Assembly (NCBI RefSeq): GCF_028553725.1
Contig: NZ_CP067124.1
Span: 1,746,001 to 1,810,000 of the forward strand
DNA: 64,000 nucleotides
Reading direction: 5' to 3'
Source: Paracoccus alcaliphilus
GTDB taxonomy: Bacteria > Pseudomonadota > Alphaproteobacteria > Rhodobacterales > Rhodobacteraceae
In this document: positions 55,775 through 63,813 of the stretch, piece by piece
How the letters are laid out: each line of letters starts with the position of its first letter
How positions within the stretch are numbered: the first letter of the stretch is position 1
The notes under the pieces: model-generated
What the model saw: only the letters and a program-made list of their open reading frames with translations
The model's database searches: none
Told to the model about the DNA's origin: nothing
Made by a program: the position numbers and the translations under genes

Positions 55775-56770
55775 ATGAGCCTGAAAACGATACTTGCCGC
55801 CGCGCTGGCGCTGGGGGCGGCGGGGGCCGCCTCGGCGGATACGGTCAGGATCGCGATTGGCGGATCAAGCTGCATCTGCTATCTGCCGACGGTTCTGGCC
55901 GAACATCTGGGCAATTACGAAAAGCATGGCGTCGATGTCGAGCTGATCGACTTCAAGGGCGGTTCGGCGGCGCTGAAGGCCGTGGTCGGCGGCAGCGCCG
56001 ATGTCGTGTCGGGCTATTACGAACATACGATCAGCCTTGCCGCGAAGAACCAGCAGATGGCCGCCTTCGTGGTGCTGGACCGTTTGCCGGGTATCGCCCT
56101 GACCGTCGCGCCGGGCAAAGAGGATCAGGTGACCAGCGTCAAAGATCTGGAAGGCCAGACGGTCGGCGTGTCGGCACCGGGGTCGTCCACCGATTTCTTC
56201 CTGAAATACATGCTGTCGCGCGAAGGACTTGATCCGAATTCGGCCTCGGTCGTGGGCGTGGGCGTGGGTGCGACCTCGGTTGCGGCGCTGGAGCAGGGGC
56301 GCATCGCCGCCGCCGTCACGCTGGACCCGGCGATCACGCAGCTGAAGGCCCGCCATCCCGACCTGAAACTGCTGGTCGATACGCGGCAAGAGGCCGATAC
56401 CCGCGATCTGTTCGGTGCGGATTACGCGGGCGGTGCGCTCTATACCCGTCAGGAATGGATCGACGCCAATCCCGAACAGGCGCAGGCGCTGGCCTCGGCC
56501 ATCGTGGAAACGCTGCACTATATCCACGAGACCGACCCGGCCGAGATTGCCGCCCAGATGCCCCCGAACCTGATCGGAGAGCCGGAGCTGTATATCGAAT
56601 CGCTGAAGGCCAGCCTTGAGATGATCTCGACCGACGGCGTCATGGACCCGGCGGCGGCCGAGGCCGTGCTGAAGGTGATGAGCTTCAACTCGGCCGAGAT
56701 TGCCGATGCCGATATCGACCTGTCGAAGACCTATACCAACGAATTCGTGGAAAAGGCTGCGGCGGAATGA
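55775..56770 (+). CDS. ABC transporter substrate-binding protein (NMT1/SsuA-like)
   Basis: 331 residues from ATG 55775, with GAGGAGA upstream. Signal peptide 1-22 (ending AAGAASA), then a periplasmic type II fold: VRIAIGGSSCICYLPTVLAE, FKGGSAALKAVVGGSADVV, VGVSAPGSSTDFFLKYML. The family carries sulfonates, nitrate, aromatic acids or pyrimidine precursors; the substrate cannot be told. A strong terminator ends the three-gene operon. Confidence 0.9.
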   Translation: MSLKTILAAALALGAAGAASADTVRIAIGGSSCICYLPTVLAEHLGNYEKHGVDVELIDFKGGSAALKAVVGGSADVVSGYYEHTISLAAKNQQMAAFVVLDRLPGIALTVAPGKEDQVTSVKDLEGQTVGVSAPGSSTDFFLKYMLSREGLDPNSASVVGVGVGATSVAALEQGRIAAAVTLDPAITQLKARHPDLKLLVDTRQEADTRDLFGADYAGGALYTRQEWIDANPEQAQALASAIVETLHYIHETDPAEIAAQMPPNLIGEPELYIESLKASLEMISTDGVMDPAAAEAVLKVMSFNSAEIADADIDLSKTYTNEFVEKAAAE

Positions 56771-56773
56771 TGC

Positions 56774-56806
56774 AAAAGGCCCCCGGATCGGGTCCGGGGG
56801 CCTTTT
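56774..56806 (+). terminator. Intrinsic terminator of the ABC transporter operon
   Basis: AAAAGGCCCCCGGA (56774-56787), loop TCGGG, TCCGGGGGCCTTTT (56793-56806): a perfect 14-bp stem with terminal T-tract, 3 nt after the stop. The A/T ends make it usable from the opposing gene as well. Confidence 0.93.
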
Positions 56807-56816
56807 CAGCGACCTG

Positions 56817-57683
56817 TCAGAACCATTGCCCCGGTTCGGTCAGGCCCAGATCCATCAGTTGCTGCGACGACCACTCGAAGCGGTGCGAGCTGCGCCAGAC
56901 AAAGCTGCCGATCTGATCGCGTGAACCCGGATTTTTCACCAGCGCCTTGGCAACCCGGAAAGAGGCGATGGCCCCGGTCAGGTTGTGGTGCCACTGGCAG
57001 GAATAGGTGTTGTATTCCTGAATGTTGAAGCGGTGATCGGCGGTCACGGACAGGTCAGGCCGGGCGCGGAACAGCCCGATCCGGTCGATGCGGCGGCGAT
57101 TGGCGGGCACGAATTCCTCGAACCGCCAGCGCAGCCCGCCGTGGAAATCCAGCTGCCGTTCCAGCGGGTGGCCGTTCGGGCCCATGCGGCCAAGCGCGTA
57201 ATAGCCGGTGCGGTCGAACATCGCCTGTTCCAGATCCACGGCATCGGGGCATACGGTCAGGTCGGGCGCATAGAGATCGACCACATAGGTCAGCATCGCG
57301 TCGCGCCGTTCCTCGACATGGAAGGTCAGCATCTCGCCCACGCGGCGGCTTTCCGAGAAGGGGAAGAACAGGAATTCGGCATTATAGCAGTAATAAAGCC
57401 AGGTGCCCGGCGCGACCGCCTTCGAGACCGCGTTCACCGCGCCGACATGGGCGTCGGGCAGGCGGGTGTTCCAGATCAGATTGGTGATGCGCCCCTTGGG
57501 ATCGTCGGGCAGGGCAACGGGTTCGGGCGACAAGGCAAGGATGTGGCGAAAGCCCAGCCGCAGGTGATGCAGCAGGGTTTCGGCGACAGCGGCGGCATCC
57601 TCGATCAGGATGATGGCGATGGGGCCCTTGATCAGGGATTCGGGCTGGCTGGCCAGATATTCCTCAAGTGCCCTTGCCGTCAT
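56817..57683 (-). CDS. Protein of unknown function, possibly glycosyltransferase-like
   Basis: 288 residues. The start region IAIILIEDAAAVAETLLHHLRLGFRHILALSPEP looks like the first Rossmann unit of a GT-A glycosyltransferase, followed by WLYYCYNAEFLFFPF and FHVEERRDAMLTYVVDLYAPD, but no DxD motif is visible at the expected place. The C-terminal part has several Trp/His-rich stretches (YSCQWHHNLTG, VWRSSHRFEWSSQQLM). Its start overlaps the stop of the upstream Ala-rich gene (ATGA), so the two are co-translated. Function not established. Confidence 0.7.
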   Translation of the reverse strand: MTARALEEYLASQPESLIKGPIAIILIEDAAAVAETLLHHLRLGFRHILALSPEPVALPDDPKGRITNLIWNTRLPDAHVGAVNAVSKAVAPGTWLYYCYNAEFLFFPFSESRRVGEMLTFHVEERRDAMLTYVVDLYAPDLTVCPDAVDLEQAMFDRTGYYALGRMGPNGHPLERQLDFHGGLRWRFEEFVPANRRRIDRIGLFRARPDLSVTADHRFNIQEYNTYSCQWHHNLTGAIASFRVAKALVKNPGSRDQIGSFVWRSSHRFEWSSQQLMDLGLTEPGQWF

Positions 57684-58375
57684 TGCATCACCTCTTTCAC
57701 CCGCTCCAGCGCCTGTCGCAGCAGGTCGGGATTGTCGCCTGCCGTTTCGACCAGCCGGTGCAGTGTCTGTTTCTGCGTGTCGGAAATGGCGGATTCGTCG
57801 ATGATCCGGCGCACTTCGGCTGCGTCGAAACCGTCGGGGCGCAGCAGTGATTCGATATTGGCGGCGGTGACGGCGGCATCGGCGGCCTCGGTGGTGGCGT
57901 CGGCTGCGTCGCGGGCGGCCTGTGCGGCGGCGGATGCTGCGGCCTCGCCGGTGGCGGCGACCTGTCCGGCCACATCCGAGGCGATGCCTGCTGCCGCATC
58001 GGCGGCGCGGGCGGCGGCATCAAGCGCGGCTTCGGCGGCGGCTTCGGCCTCTTGCGCGGCCTCGCTGGCTTCGGGCAGGCCGGTCTGGTCCGAGGCGCGG
58101 GCGGCCTCGGCCGCGGCATCGGCGGCAATCGCTGCTGCGTCGGCGGCCGCGTCGGCTGCGGCATTGGCGGCGGCTTCGCGTTCGGCCCGCGCGGCCTCTT
58201 CGTCGGGCGATTCCGCCGGGGGCTCGGGCGTGGTTTCTGCCGGGGCTTCGGGTGCCTCGGTGGCGGCGCTGTCCTGCGGCTGTTGCTGGGTTCGTACCGA
58301 TTGCGAGCCGTTCCACCACAGCAGGCCCCCAAGGATCAGAACCAGAATCACGATGACGGGCAGAATCTTGCGCAT
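57680..58375 (-). CDS. Membrane-anchored alanine-rich protein
   Basis: 231 residues from ATG 58375 (MRKILPVIVILVLILGGLLWW). One N-terminal membrane helix, a Pro/Glu linker (30-60), then about 120 residues with more than half Ala and regularly spaced Asp/Glu/Arg (EAAAEAALDAAARAADAAAG), predicted as one long amphipathic helix, and a compact C-terminal part (FDAAEVRRIIDESAISDTQK). No named family recognised. The stop overlaps the next gene (ATGA). It may be a periplasmic spacer or coil. Confidence 0.75.
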   Translation of the reverse strand: MRKILPVIVILVLILGGLLWWNGSQSVRTQQQPQDSAATEAPEAPAETTPEPPAESPDEEAARAEREAAANAAADAAADAAAIAADAAAEAARASDQTGLPEASEAAQEAEAAAEAALDAAARAADAAAGIASDVAGQVAATGEAAASAAAQAARDAADATTEAADAAVTAANIESLLRPDGFDAAEVRRIIDESAISDTQKQTLHRLVETAGDNPDLLRQALERVKEVMQ

Positions 58376-58584
58376 GGGGCGTCCTTCAGGGCTGAAAAGG
58401 CTGTGGCGCATCTATCGCATAGCGGCGCGCGCGGGAAAAGCCGCCAAACCGCCCTGCTGCCTGCGTGTCATTGTCATGAAAAGGGGCTTTCAAGGCGTTT
58501 ATCCCTATCAAATCTGGTTGAATTCACGGGCCGCAAGCCTTATTTTCCGTCCACTACTGCCAAGGCCATACAAGGAGCAACACC

Positions 58585-59124
58585 ATAGCCCGCAGACCGC
58601 ATAATGCACCGCCCACCCGTGACACCGGCCCACGCACCAACGAACGCATTCGCGTGGCCGAAATCCGCCTGATCGGCCCTGACGGAGAAAATGTCGGCGT
58701 CGTGCCGCCGTCCGTCGGGATGCAGATGGCTCAGGACAGCGGGTTGGACCTGGTCGAGATTTCGCCGAATGCGAGCCCGCCTGTCTGCAAGGTGATGGAC
58801 CTCGGCAAGTTCAAATACGAACAGCAGAAACGCGAAGCCGAGGCGCGCAAGAAGCAAAAGGTCATCGACGTCAAGGAGGTCAAGTTCCGTCCGGGGACTG
58901 ACGACCATGACTATGATGTCAAGATGCGCAATGTGATGAGGTTTCTTGAAGGCGGCGACAAGGTCAAGATCACCCTGCGCTTCCGTGGTCGCGAAATGGC
59001 GCACCAGGAGCTGGGGCTGGAACTGTTGAACCGCGTCAAGGGCGATGTGGGCGAGACCGGCAAGGTCGAATCCATGCCCAAGCTGGAAGGCCGCCAGATG
59101 GTGATGATGATCTCGCCCCGTTAA
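58585..59124 (+). CDS. infC: Translation initiation factor IF-3
   Basis: 179 residues from an ATA start at 58585, 7 nt after AGGAG (58573-58577). The frame from ATA reads [30 protein letters not shown], the expected IF-3 N-terminus; no ATG, GTG or TTG is in frame before GTG 58654, which would cut off the conserved N-terminal helix. Non-AUG starts (ATT, ATC, ATA) are a hallmark of infC, because IF-3 rejects them and so represses its own synthesis. C-terminal domain [20 protein letters not shown] and [15 protein letters not shown] are intact. Confidence 0.93.
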   Translation: MARRPHNAPPTRDTGPRTNERIRVAEIRLIGPDGENVGVVPPSVGMQMAQDSGLDLVEISPNASPPVCKVMDLGKFKYEQQKREAEARKKQKVIDVKEVKFRPGTDDHDYDVKMRNVMRFLEGGDKVKITLRFRGREMAHQELGLELLNRVKGDVGETGKVESMPKLEGRQMVMMISPR

Positions 59125-59151
59125 GAAGGGGCCTGATCTGGATCGTTTTGC

Positions 59152-59178
59152 AGGCCGCGCTGTCGATCAGCGCGGCCT
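59152..59178 (+). terminator. Intrinsic terminator after infC
   Basis: AGGCCGCGCTG (59152-59162), loop TCGAT, CAGCGCGGCCT (59168-59178), followed by TTGCCTTT. Perfect 11-bp stem, 27 nt after the stop. Confidence 0.82.
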
Positions 59179-59234
59179 TTGCCTTTCGTGGCCGGGGCTG
59201 CCACAAGATATGTCTGAAACATTCGGGGGACCAT

Positions 59235-59723
59235 ATGGCCAAAGGACCAGTCATCAGGATCAAGCGGGTTCCGGGCGCGGATCACACGCAGCCCTTGCCG
59301 CGATACGAGACGTCGGGCGCGGCGGGCGCCGATCTGCGCGCCGATCTGCCAGCCGATCTGCGCGCGGCGGGCATCGTGCTGGCACCGGGCCAGCGCCAGT
59401 TGATCCAGACCGGTCTGGTGCTGGAAATCCCCGAGGGCTGGGAGGTTCAAGTCAGGCCGCGTTCCGGGCTGGCGCTGAAACACGGCATCGCTCTGGTCAA
59501 TGCGCCCGGCACCATTGACAGCGATTATCGCGGCCCGCTGGGGGTGATCCTGATCAATCTGGGGCAAGAGCCGTGGCGCATCGGGCATGGCGACCGGATC
59601 GCGCAGATGATCGTCGCCCCCGCGCCTCAGGCCGTGTTCGAGGAAGCGGACGAATTGTCCGATACCGCGCGCGGGGCGGGGGGCTTTGGCTCGACCGGCG
59701 CGGGCGAGGTTCTGCGCGGCTGA
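59235..59723 (+). CDS. dut: dUTP diphosphatase
   Basis: 162 residues from ATG 59235 (family begins [16 protein letters not shown]). Hydrolyses dUTP to dUMP for thymidylate synthesis. The five motifs are present: [42 protein letters not shown], and the closing GAGGFGSTG. Its stop overlaps the following gene by one base. Confidence 0.95.
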   Translation: MAKGPVIRIKRVPGADHTQPLPRYETSGAAGADLRADLPADLRAAGIVLAPGQRQLIQTGLVLEIPEGWEVQVRPRSGLALKHGIALVNAPGTIDSDYRGPLGVILINLGQEPWRIGHGDRIAQMIVAPAPQAVFEEADELSDTARGAGGFGSTGAGEVLRG

Positions 59724-60751
59724 TGGCGGGGTTGTGGCTCTTTGCAGCCATCGGGGTGGCGGCTTTTCTGGGCCTGTCGCGACGGATTGCGGCGCTGATG
59801 GCGGTGGCGCTGTGGCTGGGCATTGTGGCCCTGCATGGCGCAGCGCCGGGCAGTCGCGCGGCGGCGATGGCCGGGGGCGATATCCGCGTCTGGCTGCTGC
59901 TGGGCGGGATCGTCGCGCTGATCCTTGGCTATCGCGCTGTGCTGCGCCGTCTCGGCGCCCATGCGATCACGCCCGAAGCGCCGCCACCCGCGCCCGATGT
60001 CATGAGCGACACCGAGATCGAACGTTACGCCCGCCATCTGGTGCTGCGCGATATCGGCGGGGCGGGCCAGCAGCGGCTGCGCGATGCGCGGGTGCTGATC
60101 GTCGGCGCAGGTGGGCTGGGCGCGCCGGTCGGGCTCTATCTGGCGGCGGCGGGGGTGGGGCGGATCACCATTGCCGATGGCGATACGGTCGGCCTGTCCA
60201 ACCTGCAACGGCAGGTGATCTTTCGCAGCGACCAATGCGGTCAGGACAAGGCCCGCGCCGCCGCCGCCAATCTGGCGGAACTGAACCCGCATGTGCGCGT
60301 GACCCCCATCGGGCCGGTAACCCCCGATGATGCGGCGCTGGTCGCGGCGCATGATCTGGTGCTGGACGGGACCGACAGCCATGCCAGCCGCGAGATCGTC
60401 AACCGGCTGTGCGTGCAGGCGGGGGTGCCGCTGATCGCGGGCTCGATCGCGCAATGGGACGGGCAGGTGACGCTTTATGACCCCGCGCGCGGCGGCCCCT
60501 GCATGGCCTGCCTGTTTCCGCAGGCCCCCGATCCGGCGCTGGCGCCGCCCTGTGCCGAGGTGGGCGTCATCGGCCCCTTGCCCGGCGTCATCGGCAGCAT
60601 GATGGCGATGGAGGCGATCAAGCATCTGACCGGCGCGGGGCAGGGGCTGCGTGGCCGGATGCTGATCTTTGACGGGCTTTACGGTGAAAGCCGGATGATC
60701 GGCGTCACCCCGCGCAAAGATTGCGATATTTGCGGATGCGTCAATTCGTGA
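59723..60751 (+). CDS. HesA/MoeB/ThiF adenylyltransferase with N-terminal membrane segment
   Basis: 342 residues from ATG 59723 (overlaps the dut stop as TGATG). Residues 1-75 hold hydrophobic segments (about 2-17, 19-36 and 47-64), then a MoeB/ThiF domain from about 95: ERYARHLVLRDIGGAGQQRLRDARVLIVGAGGLG (nucleotide site), DGDTVGLSNLQRQVIF, DGTDSHASR, and a zinc site C-M-A-C (CMAC) and C-D-I-C-G-C (CDICGC). It should adenylate the C-terminal Gly of a MoaD/ThiS-type carrier; no rhodanese domain. The membrane part is unusual for MoeB. Confidence 0.87.
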   Translation: MAGLWLFAAIGVAAFLGLSRRIAALMAVALWLGIVALHGAAPGSRAAAMAGGDIRVWLLLGGIVALILGYRAVLRRLGAHAITPEAPPPAPDVMSDTEIERYARHLVLRDIGGAGQQRLRDARVLIVGAGGLGAPVGLYLAAAGVGRITIADGDTVGLSNLQRQVIFRSDQCGQDKARAAAANLAELNPHVRVTPIGPVTPDDAALVAAHDLVLDGTDSHASREIVNRLCVQAGVPLIAGSIAQWDGQVTLYDPARGGPCMACLFPQAPDPALAPPCAEVGVIGPLPGVIGSMMAMEAIKHLTGAGQGLRGRMLIFDGLYGESRMIGVTPRKDCDICGCVNS

Positions 60752-60808
60752 CTGGTATATGACCGCCGTGCTTCCTAAGTAAGCGGTTGAAACGGAACGA
60801 GGTCTTTT

Positions 60809-62833
60809 ATGAATCCCGAACTGATCCGCTGGACCGGCCCCGAAGGTCTGCCGCGTTTTGACCTGATCGCGGACAAGGATTTCGCCCCCGCATTCGACAC
60901 CGCCTTGGCGCAGGCCGAGGCCGCGATGGAGGCGATTGCCGCCAATCCCGCCGCGCCCGATTTCGACAATACGCTGGCCGCGATGGAACTGGCCGAAGAG
61001 CCGCTGAACCGGGTTCTGTCGATCTTCTATACGCTGGCGGCGGTCGATTCGAACGACCTGCGCCAGTCCTTGCAGCGCGATTTCGCGCCGCGTCTGGCGG
61101 CCTATGGCAGCAAGACCGGCATGGATCCCCGGCTTTATGCGCGGGTGAGGGCGGTGGCGGAAGGGGCCGATACGCTGGAGCCGCAGGATGCGCGGATCAC
61201 CACTCTGGCGCTGCGCGACCTGACCCGCTCGGGTGCCGGGCTGGAGGGCGCAGCGCGTCAGCGGATGACCGAGATCCGAGGCCGGATGGCCGAACTGACC
61301 ACACAGTTTTCCCAGAACGTGCTGGCGGATGAGCGTGATTTCGTGCTGCCGGTCGCGGATGATCGGCTGGACGGCCTGCCCGACTGGCTGATCCGGGCGA
61401 TGCGGGCGGCGGCGAAAGAGCGCGGCTTGCAGGGTCAGGTTGTGACGCTGAACCGTTCGCTGATCGTGCCCTTTCTGGAACATGCCACGGACCGCGCGCT
61501 GCGCGAGGTGGCGTTTCGCGCATGGGCCGCACGCGGATCGGGGCAGGGCGCGAATGGCGCCGAAACCGACAACCTGCCGATTGCCGCCGAGATCCTGTCG
61601 CTGCGCCATGAACGCGCGCAACTGCTGGGATACGAGGATTTCGCCGCCTGGAAGCTGGAGCCTGAAATGGCGGGCAGCGCCGAGCGGGTCGAAGATCTGC
61701 TGCGGCAGGTCTGGGACGCCGCGCGCCGTCGCGCCGGGGATGACGAGGCAAGGCTGGCCGCAATGCTGCATGCCGATGGTGTCAACGACCGTTTGCAGCC
61801 TTGGGACTGGCGGCTTTATGCGGAACGGCTGCGCAAGGAAACGCATGATTTCGACGCCGCCCGGATCAAGCCCTATCTGACGCTGGATGCCATGCTGGGG
61901 GCGGTCTTTGACGTGGCCAACCGTCTGTTCGGGTTGGAATTTCAACCGCTCCGGGCCCCGCTCTGGGCCGATGACGTGCGGGCGTGGAAGGTGACGCGCG
62001 ATGGCCGCCTGATGGCGATCTTCGTCGGCGATTATTTTGCGCGACCTTCGAAACGGTCGGGGGCGTGGTGTTCGGCGTTGCAGGTCCAGCACCGGATCGG
62101 GCAGGGGCAGCGCCCCATCGTGGTCAATGTCTGCAACTTCACCCCGCCCGAACAGGCGGGCGCGCCTGCCTTTCTGTCATGGGACGATGCGCGCACGCTG
62201 TTTCACGAATTCGGCCATGCCACCCATCATATCCTGTCGGATGTGAAATGGCCCTCGATTTCCGGCACCTCGGTCGCGCAGGATTTCGTCGAACTGCCCA
62301 GCCAGCTGTATGAGCATTGGCTGGAACAGCCGCAGGTGCTGGACGCCCATGCCCGCCATTGCCAGACGGGGGAGCCTCTGCCCGCCGATCTGCGCGACCG
62401 GCTGCTGGCGGCGGGCAAGGCCGATGCGGGGTTCTCGACCACCGAATATCTGGAAAGCGCGCTGGTCGATCTGGCCTTTCATCGCGGCCAGCCGCCCGCC
62501 GATGTCATGGCGCGCCAATCCGCCATCCTTGGGGCACTGTCCGCGCCCGGTGCCATTCCGATGCGCCACGCCACGCCGCATTTCGCCCATATCTTCAGCG
62601 GCGACAGCTATGCCAGCGGCTATTACAGCTATATGTGGTCCGAGGTGATGGATGCTGACGCCTTCGCCGCGTTCGAGGAAACCGGCGACATCTTCGACCC
62701 GGCCACCGCCCGGCGGCTGGAGGAAACCATCCTGTCACGTGGCGGATCTCTGCCGGCGGATGAATTATGGATCGCCTTCCGGGAACGGATGCCGGGGGTC
62801 GAGGCGTTACTGCGTGGGCGCGGATTGAACTGA
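60809..62833 (+). CDS. M3-family metallopeptidase (peptidyl-dipeptidase Dcp-like)
   Basis: 674 residues, no signal peptide. Zinc site in LFHEFGHATHHIL (HExxH-type HEFGH) with the third ligand Glu in QDFVELPSQLYEHW; the C-terminal tyrosine loop (SYASGYYSYMWSEVMDADAF) is typical of oligopeptidase A/Dcp. Cleaves peptides in the cytoplasm. Length is standard. Confidence 0.92.
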   Translation: MNPELIRWTGPEGLPRFDLIADKDFAPAFDTALAQAEAAMEAIAANPAAPDFDNTLAAMELAEEPLNRVLSIFYTLAAVDSNDLRQSLQRDFAPRLAAYGSKTGMDPRLYARVRAVAEGADTLEPQDARITTLALRDLTRSGAGLEGAARQRMTEIRGRMAELTTQFSQNVLADERDFVLPVADDRLDGLPDWLIRAMRAAAKERGLQGQVVTLNRSLIVPFLEHATDRALREVAFRAWAARGSGQGANGAETDNLPIAAEILSLRHERAQLLGYEDFAAWKLEPEMAGSAERVEDLLRQVWDAARRRAGDDEARLAAMLHADGVNDRLQPWDWRLYAERLRKETHDFDAARIKPYLTLDAMLGAVFDVANRLFGLEFQPLRAPLWADDVRAWKVTRDGRLMAIFVGDYFARPSKRSGAWCSALQVQHRIGQGQRPIVVNVCNFTPPEQAGAPAFLSWDDARTLFHEFGHATHHILSDVKWPSISGTSVAQDFVELPSQLYEHWLEQPQVLDAHARHCQTGEPLPADLRDRLLAAGKADAGFSTTEYLESALVDLAFHRGQPPADVMARQSAILGALSAPGAIPMRHATPHFAHIFSGDSYASGYYSYMWSEVMDADAFAAFEETGDIFDPATARRLEETILSRGGSLPADELWIAFRERMPGVEALLRGRGLN

Positions 62834-62865
62834 ACCGACCGCACCAAAAGCTGGAGAGAGACGCG

Positions 62866-63252
62866 ATGAAGACTTCAGGCCCCGCCCTGATCCTGTCGGT
62901 ATTTGCCATCGCCGCCTGTGTACCGGACGCCGCACCAGACAGCGGATCGGACCCGGCGCCGGGCGATACCGTCCCGGTGATCGACGGGCGATACGATCTT
63001 GATGCCGCGCAATGCGGCGACGCCAATTCGCAGACCAGAATGGCGGTCCAGGGCGACGGCTTCGATTTCTATGAATCGAGCTGCACTTTCGGGCGCCGGG
63101 GCGGCCAGTCCGGCGCATCCGAGGGCGTGCTGATCTGCATGGGCGAAGGCCGCCGTTTCACCCGCGACATCCGTCTGGAAAGCCGCGCCGACGGGCTGAC
63201 AATCCACGAAAACGGCACGGTGCTGGCCTATGACCGCTGCCCGGCGGCGTGA
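62866..63252 (+). CDS. Small lipoprotein of unknown function
   Basis: 128 residues from ATG 62866, with GGAGAGAG upstream. Lipobox IAAC with C19 as the modified residue. The mature part has three more cysteines (AAQCGD, ESSCTFGR, LICMG) plus one near the end (YDRCPAA), probably two disulfides, and a small beta-sandwich-like alternation. Follows the M3 peptidase by 32 nt. Confidence 0.8.
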   Translation: MKTSGPALILSVFAIAACVPDAAPDSGSDPAPGDTVPVIDGRYDLDAAQCGDANSQTRMAVQGDGFDFYESSCTFGRRGGQSGASEGVLICMGEGRRFTRDIRLESRADGLTIHENGTVLAYDRCPAA

Positions 63253-63399
63253 TGTGATTCTTGCAGTCGCATTCCAGTCCTGTTTCAGAATCGATGGATT
63301 CCTCTAGCATGGTTGGCGTTCCGGTGTCCGGGCTGCTCGGCGAATTGGCTACGGCTTACCATTGGGTTCGGATCAGAGAAGCGTCGTTCAGCGGTAACA
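63253..63399. other. Spacer without recognisable gene
   Basis: 147 nt between the lipoprotein gene and the decayed GntR gene. I see neither a credible ORF nor a hairpin here; the region may hold the degraded 5' half of the GntR gene. Confidence 0.5.
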
Positions 63400-63738
63400 G
63401 CCTGTGCCGCCTGAAGGCGACGATGGTCGCCTCCTCGGCCCCCAGTCAGGATCGTTGAACGCCGTTCCTTCGACCGGGCGCATGAAAAGGCCGATGCCCG
63501 CGACGGGGCCGAAGCCGATGTCGATCTGCATGTCGCCGTCTATGATGCCAGCCACAATGTCGTTTTGTTGCAGATCATGCGAGCCCTGTCGGGGATGCTG
63601 CGCGAGGGCGTGTTCCACAATCGCGAAAAGCTTTATGCGCGATCCGAGATGCGTGACGGCCGAGATCGCCGCTGCCGAAGCCCGGCTGAAATTTCTCTGC
63701 GCTGGAACGAGGGCGGCAATATCGCGCAACGCAGCTGA
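63400..63738 (+). pseudogene. Decayed GntR-family (FCD-domain) regulator
   Basis: From 63457 the frame reads VERRSFDRAHEKADARD-like sequence and DVDLHVAVYDASHNVVLLQIM, RALSGMLREGVFHNREKLYAR, the ligand-binding FCD helices of PdhR/LldR/FadR-type regulators (metal-ligand Asp and His in DVDLH). It then loses homology and ends at 63736-63738. The preceding stretch (LKATMVASSAPSQDR, another frame) looks like an earlier FCD helix, so at least one frameshift is present. The HTH part is missing. Confidence 0.6.
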
Positions 63739-63759
63739 TACCTGTCCCGGACACAGAAA

Positions 63760-63784
63760 AACGCCGCGGGAAATCCGCGGCGTT
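63760..63784 (-). terminator. Terminator of the FadL-type gene
   Basis: AACGCCGCGG (63760-63769), loop GAAAT, CCGCGGCGTT (63775-63784): a perfect 10-bp stem. On the minus strand it is followed by TTTTCTG, 29 nt after the stop. Confidence 0.8.
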
Positions 63785-63813
63785 CTGCAATCATGTCAGC
63801 CGGTCGGCTGCGG

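Noticed and set aside
63261..63458. 65-codon frame after the lipoprotein gene
   Set aside because: No ribosome site; its second half overlaps the degraded FCD-type sequence, so it is better explained as part of the pseudogene.
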